The notes under the pieces are model-generated. The model worked only from the letters and a program-made list of their open reading frames with translations, searched no databases and had not been told where the DNA came from. Both the position numbers and the translations under genes were made by a program. Below, in pieces: positions 5,882 to 6,265 of a stretch of DNA of 6,265 nt (position 1 is the stretch's first letter; the number at the start of each line of letters is the position of its first letter). Origin of the DNA: Rhodobiaceae bacterium (lineage in GTDB: Bacteria > Pseudomonadota > Alphaproteobacteria > Parvibaculales > Parvibaculaceae). Location: the NCBI GenBank assembly GCA_002746275.1, contig NVWR01000001.1, forward strand, positions 515,123 through 521,387, in the 5' to 3' direction.

Positions 5882-5914
5882 AGGAGCAACATATCCATGG
5901 AAACTATCCATTAG
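5882..5914 (+). other. Shine-Dalgarno site plus five-codon open frame in the hemB leader
   Basis: AGGAG (5882-5886) lies 10 nt before an ATG at 5897 that opens the frame Met-Glu-Thr-Ile-His-stop (5897-5914). hemB starts 31 nt after that stop and has no recognisable ribosome site. The short frame could be a leader peptide coupled to hemB, or chance. The heptamer TATCCAT occurs twice here (5892-5898 and 5905-5911). Confidence 0.2.
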
Positions 5915-5945
5915 TCCCAAGAACCGAAAGCCACCACCCGTGCCA

Positions 5946-6265
5946 ATGTCGCCTTCTTTTCCCTCAATCCGCATGCGCCGCAACCGTCGGCATGACTGGT
6001 CACGCCGCCTCGTTTCAGAAAACCAGCTGAGCGTCGACGATCTCATCTGGCCTCTCTTCGTTTTTGAGGGAACAGGCCGCCAGGCCGTTGCGACCATGCC
6101 GGGTGTGGACCGCCTGTCGATTGACGAGGCTGTTCGCGCTGCCGAGGAGGCTTACAAGCTCGGTATCCCCGTCATCGCTCTTTTCCCCTACACAGATGCG
6201 GAGGCTCGCACCCCGACCGGCGCCCTGGCGACAGATCCTGACAATCTTGTCTGCCGCGCCGTCCG
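5946..6265 (+). CDS. hemB: Porphobilinogen synthase (delta-aminolevulinic acid dehydratase), N-terminal part
   Basis: Cytoplasmic enzyme that condenses two 5-aminolevulinate molecules to porphobilinogen, the second common step of tetrapyrrole synthesis. The frame is open to the right edge, giving 106 codons of roughly 330. The visible part begins MSPSFPSIRMRRNRRHDWSR, followed by RLVSENQLSVDDLIWPLFVFEG and MPGVDRLSIDEAV, the conserved N-terminal arm and first barrel strand, then GIPVIALFPYTDA. The catalytic lysines and metal site lie beyond the window, so the metal class cannot be read. ATG 5946 fits the N-terminus I recall for alphaproteobacterial HemB. GTG 5940 and ATG 5973 are in-frame alternatives. 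No Shine-Dalgarno site precedes ATG 5946 closely. The gene is divergent from the valine operon. Confidence 0.93.
   Translation, partial: MSPSFPSIRMRRNRRHDWSRRLVSENQLSVDDLIWPLFVFEGTGRQAVATMPGVDRLSIDEAVRAAEEAYKLGIPVIALFPYTDAEARTPTGALATDPDNLVCRAV

Overview
The window looks like a chromosomal segment of an alphaproteobacterium. The evidence is the close similarity of the visible HemB N-terminus and the MarR regulator to alphaproteobacterial family members as I remember them, plus a mitochondrial-type valine degradation enzyme set. The species cannot be resolved, and there are no mobile elements, RNA genes or CRISPR arrays.

Layout, left to right. (1) Positions 1-1203, minus strand: a secreted YcbB-type L,D-transpeptidase whose C-terminal end runs off the left edge. 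(2) Positions 1442-1954, minus: a MarR-family regulator of the type known as LdtR, placed 238 bp upstream of the transpeptidase in the same direction, so regulator and probable target sit side by side. (3) Positions 2124-2543, minus: a single-domain globin with its own Shine-Dalgarno site. (4) Positions 2622-5737, minus: a three-gene valine catabolic operon transcribed in the order isobutyryl-CoA dehydrogenase, 3-hydroxyisobutyryl-CoA hydrolase, 3-hydroxyisobutyrate dehydrogenase (mmsB). (5) Positions 5738-5945: a divergent control region. It has a strong sigma70-like promoter facing the valine operon, a 24-bp dyad at its expected start site, and the leader of hemB. (6) Position 5946 to the right edge, plus: the first third of hemB (porphobilinogen synthase).

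How the genes work together. The three valine enzymes cover isobutyryl-CoA to methacrylyl-CoA, then (after a hydration step not encoded here) 3-hydroxyisobutyryl-CoA to 3-hydroxyisobutyrate and on to methylmalonate semialdehyde. The methacrylyl-CoA hydratase and methylmalonate-semialdehyde dehydrogenase (mmsA) are absent from this cluster. The transpeptidase and MarR genes form a cell-wall remodelling module. The globin and hemB are both heme-related but lie on opposite sides of the valine operon and show no evident joint control.

The genes are ordinary families. The points most worth a second look are the valine operon promoter with its +1 dyad, the hemB leader (a Shine-Dalgarno site feeding a five-codon frame rather than hemB), the LdtR-type regulator/target pair with palindromes in its upstream regions, and the unusual C-terminus of the globin. 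I see no convincing undescribed system.
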